A stretch of DNA of 64,000 bases from Nocardia cyriacigeorgica (GTDB taxonomy: Bacteria; Actinomycetota; Actinomycetes; Mycobacteriales; Mycobacteriaceae): NCBI RefSeq assembly GCF_010858045.1, contig NZ_JAAGVC010000002.1, forward strand, positions 280,728 through 344,727, read 5' to 3'. Numbering within the stretch: the first letter of the stretch is position 1; the number at the start of each line of letters is the position of its first letter. The translations under genes were made by a program, and so were the position numbers. This document shows positions 63,812-64,000 of this stretch, piece after piece. A model generated the notes under the pieces. The model did not search any database, was not told the DNA's origin, and was given only the letters and a program-made list of their open reading frames with translations.

Positions 63812-64000
63812 GCTGATCAGGCGCACTTCGTCGAGGTTCGGCGTGACGATGGTGGCAATCGGGAACAGCGTGTTGCGCACCGCGTCCAGCGCCTCTTCGT
63901 GCAGCAGCGGATCACCGTGCATCGAGGCCGCCACCGGGTCAACCACCAGCGGAATCTCCCCGTCCCGCCCGATACCGACCTCCCGGCAGACCCCCGCCAC
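63812..64000 (-). pseudogene. thiD middle part in inverted orientation
   Basis: The minus strand from 64000 down to about 63800 reads [32 protein letters not shown] and [18 protein letters not shown], which is ThiD from about residue 98 to 160 in E. coli numbering. This continues the plus-strand N-terminal part with only about a dozen residues missing beyond the window edge. It then runs into antisense of the N-terminal part. The segment has therefore been turned around relative to the 5' part. Confidence 0.8.

Larger units (their letters stand above)
63528..64000 (+). pseudogene. thiD: thiD 5' part on plus strand, then inverted continuation
   Basis: From GTG 63528 (TAAGGT six bases before) the protein reads LTIAGTDSGGGAGIQADSRT, then AVTVQNSVGVSGFHEIPPQI and [16 protein letters not shown], a clear start of hydroxymethylpyrimidine kinase/phosphate kinase. 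After about 63811 the plus-strand frame stays open but turns into non-ThiD sequence rich in Ser/Arg. The middle of ThiD is instead found on the minus strand. The plus-strand product would be a fusion without the rest of the kinase, so the gene is broken as read here. The window ends before the far side. Confidence 0.8.

Noticed and set aside
63700..63830. Snap-back (fold-back) duplication at the thiD junction
   Set aside because: The minus-strand part encodes downstream ThiD residues, not a copy of the upstream ones, so it is an inversion.

Overview
The window reads as a high-GC mycolic-type actinobacterium, most likely Nocardia or a close relative (inference). The support is the gene order: a groEL2-type chaperonin, psd/pssA, a tandem AAA+ ATPase, DUF3263, a LytR_C protein, sodC, a YbdK-type ligase, def, a GNAT protein, xthA and thiC. 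These are the neighbours seen around Rv0422c-Rv0440 in Mycobacterium tuberculosis, here interrupted by insertions. F420-type (Ddn-like) and MnhABCDEFG genes fit the same group. No tRNA, rRNA or CRISPR array was seen.

Layout. 1-5.2 kb: a divergent sulfur-linked cluster (peptide-type permease and sulfurtransferase leftward; second sulfurtransferase, NtaA-type monooxygenase and LLM flavoprotein rightward). 5.4-12.3 kb: regulators and single enzymes (MocR, beta-propeller lipoprotein/MarR, HAD phosphatase, ZIP transporter, TetR, alpha/beta hydrolase). 12.3-14.8 kb: a small, lower-GC accessory island bounded by an exact 30-bp direct repeat that copies the 3' end of the hydrolase gene. It holds broken regulator genes and a secreted toxin-like/DUF4288 immunity-like pair. 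14.8-18.2 kb: an XRE-DUF5753/DUF6879/small-protein operon, a HicB-like protein, a membrane protein and a Uma2 nuclease. 18.4-27.4 kb: groEL with two CIRCE sites, an HTH-ClpN protein under twin palindromes, an FAD oxidoreductase with its likely ECF41 sigma factor, phospholipid synthesis (psd, pssA), fabH and an SRPBCC protein.

27.6-31.3 kb: a tightly coupled signalling operon: a 58-aa protein, a receiver/glutaredoxin-like/thioredoxin-reductase-like fusion that lacks both CxxC motifs, a cNMP-domain histidine kinase and a UBP-type zinc finger. 31.5-40.5 kb: lipoprotein, CDC48-like ATPase and a seven-subunit Mrp antiporter operon (A/B fused) containing a 77-bp tandem duplication that makes two coupled 26-codon cistrons. 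40.6-47.6 kb: PAP2 membrane protein, ybdK-sodC-lytR_C-DUF3263 operon, def, GNAT, xthA. 47.6-51.3 kb: TetR, homogentisate dioxygenase, fumarylacetoacetase, VOC protein. 51.4-53.2 kb: TPP riboswitch and thiC. 53.3-63.4 kb: HD protein, SsuABC-type transporter, Zur-box-controlled G3E GTPase, epoxide hydrolase/TetR, NAD-binding reductase, KAS enzyme/TetR, Ddn-like protein. 63.5-64.0 kb: a thiD whose 5' part is on the plus strand and whose middle part is on the minus strand, joined at a 12-bp perfect palindrome.

Many regulators and several enzymes start directly at an ATG/GTG six bases after a TAnnnT box, the signature of leaderless transcripts. CDS coordinates include the stop codon.
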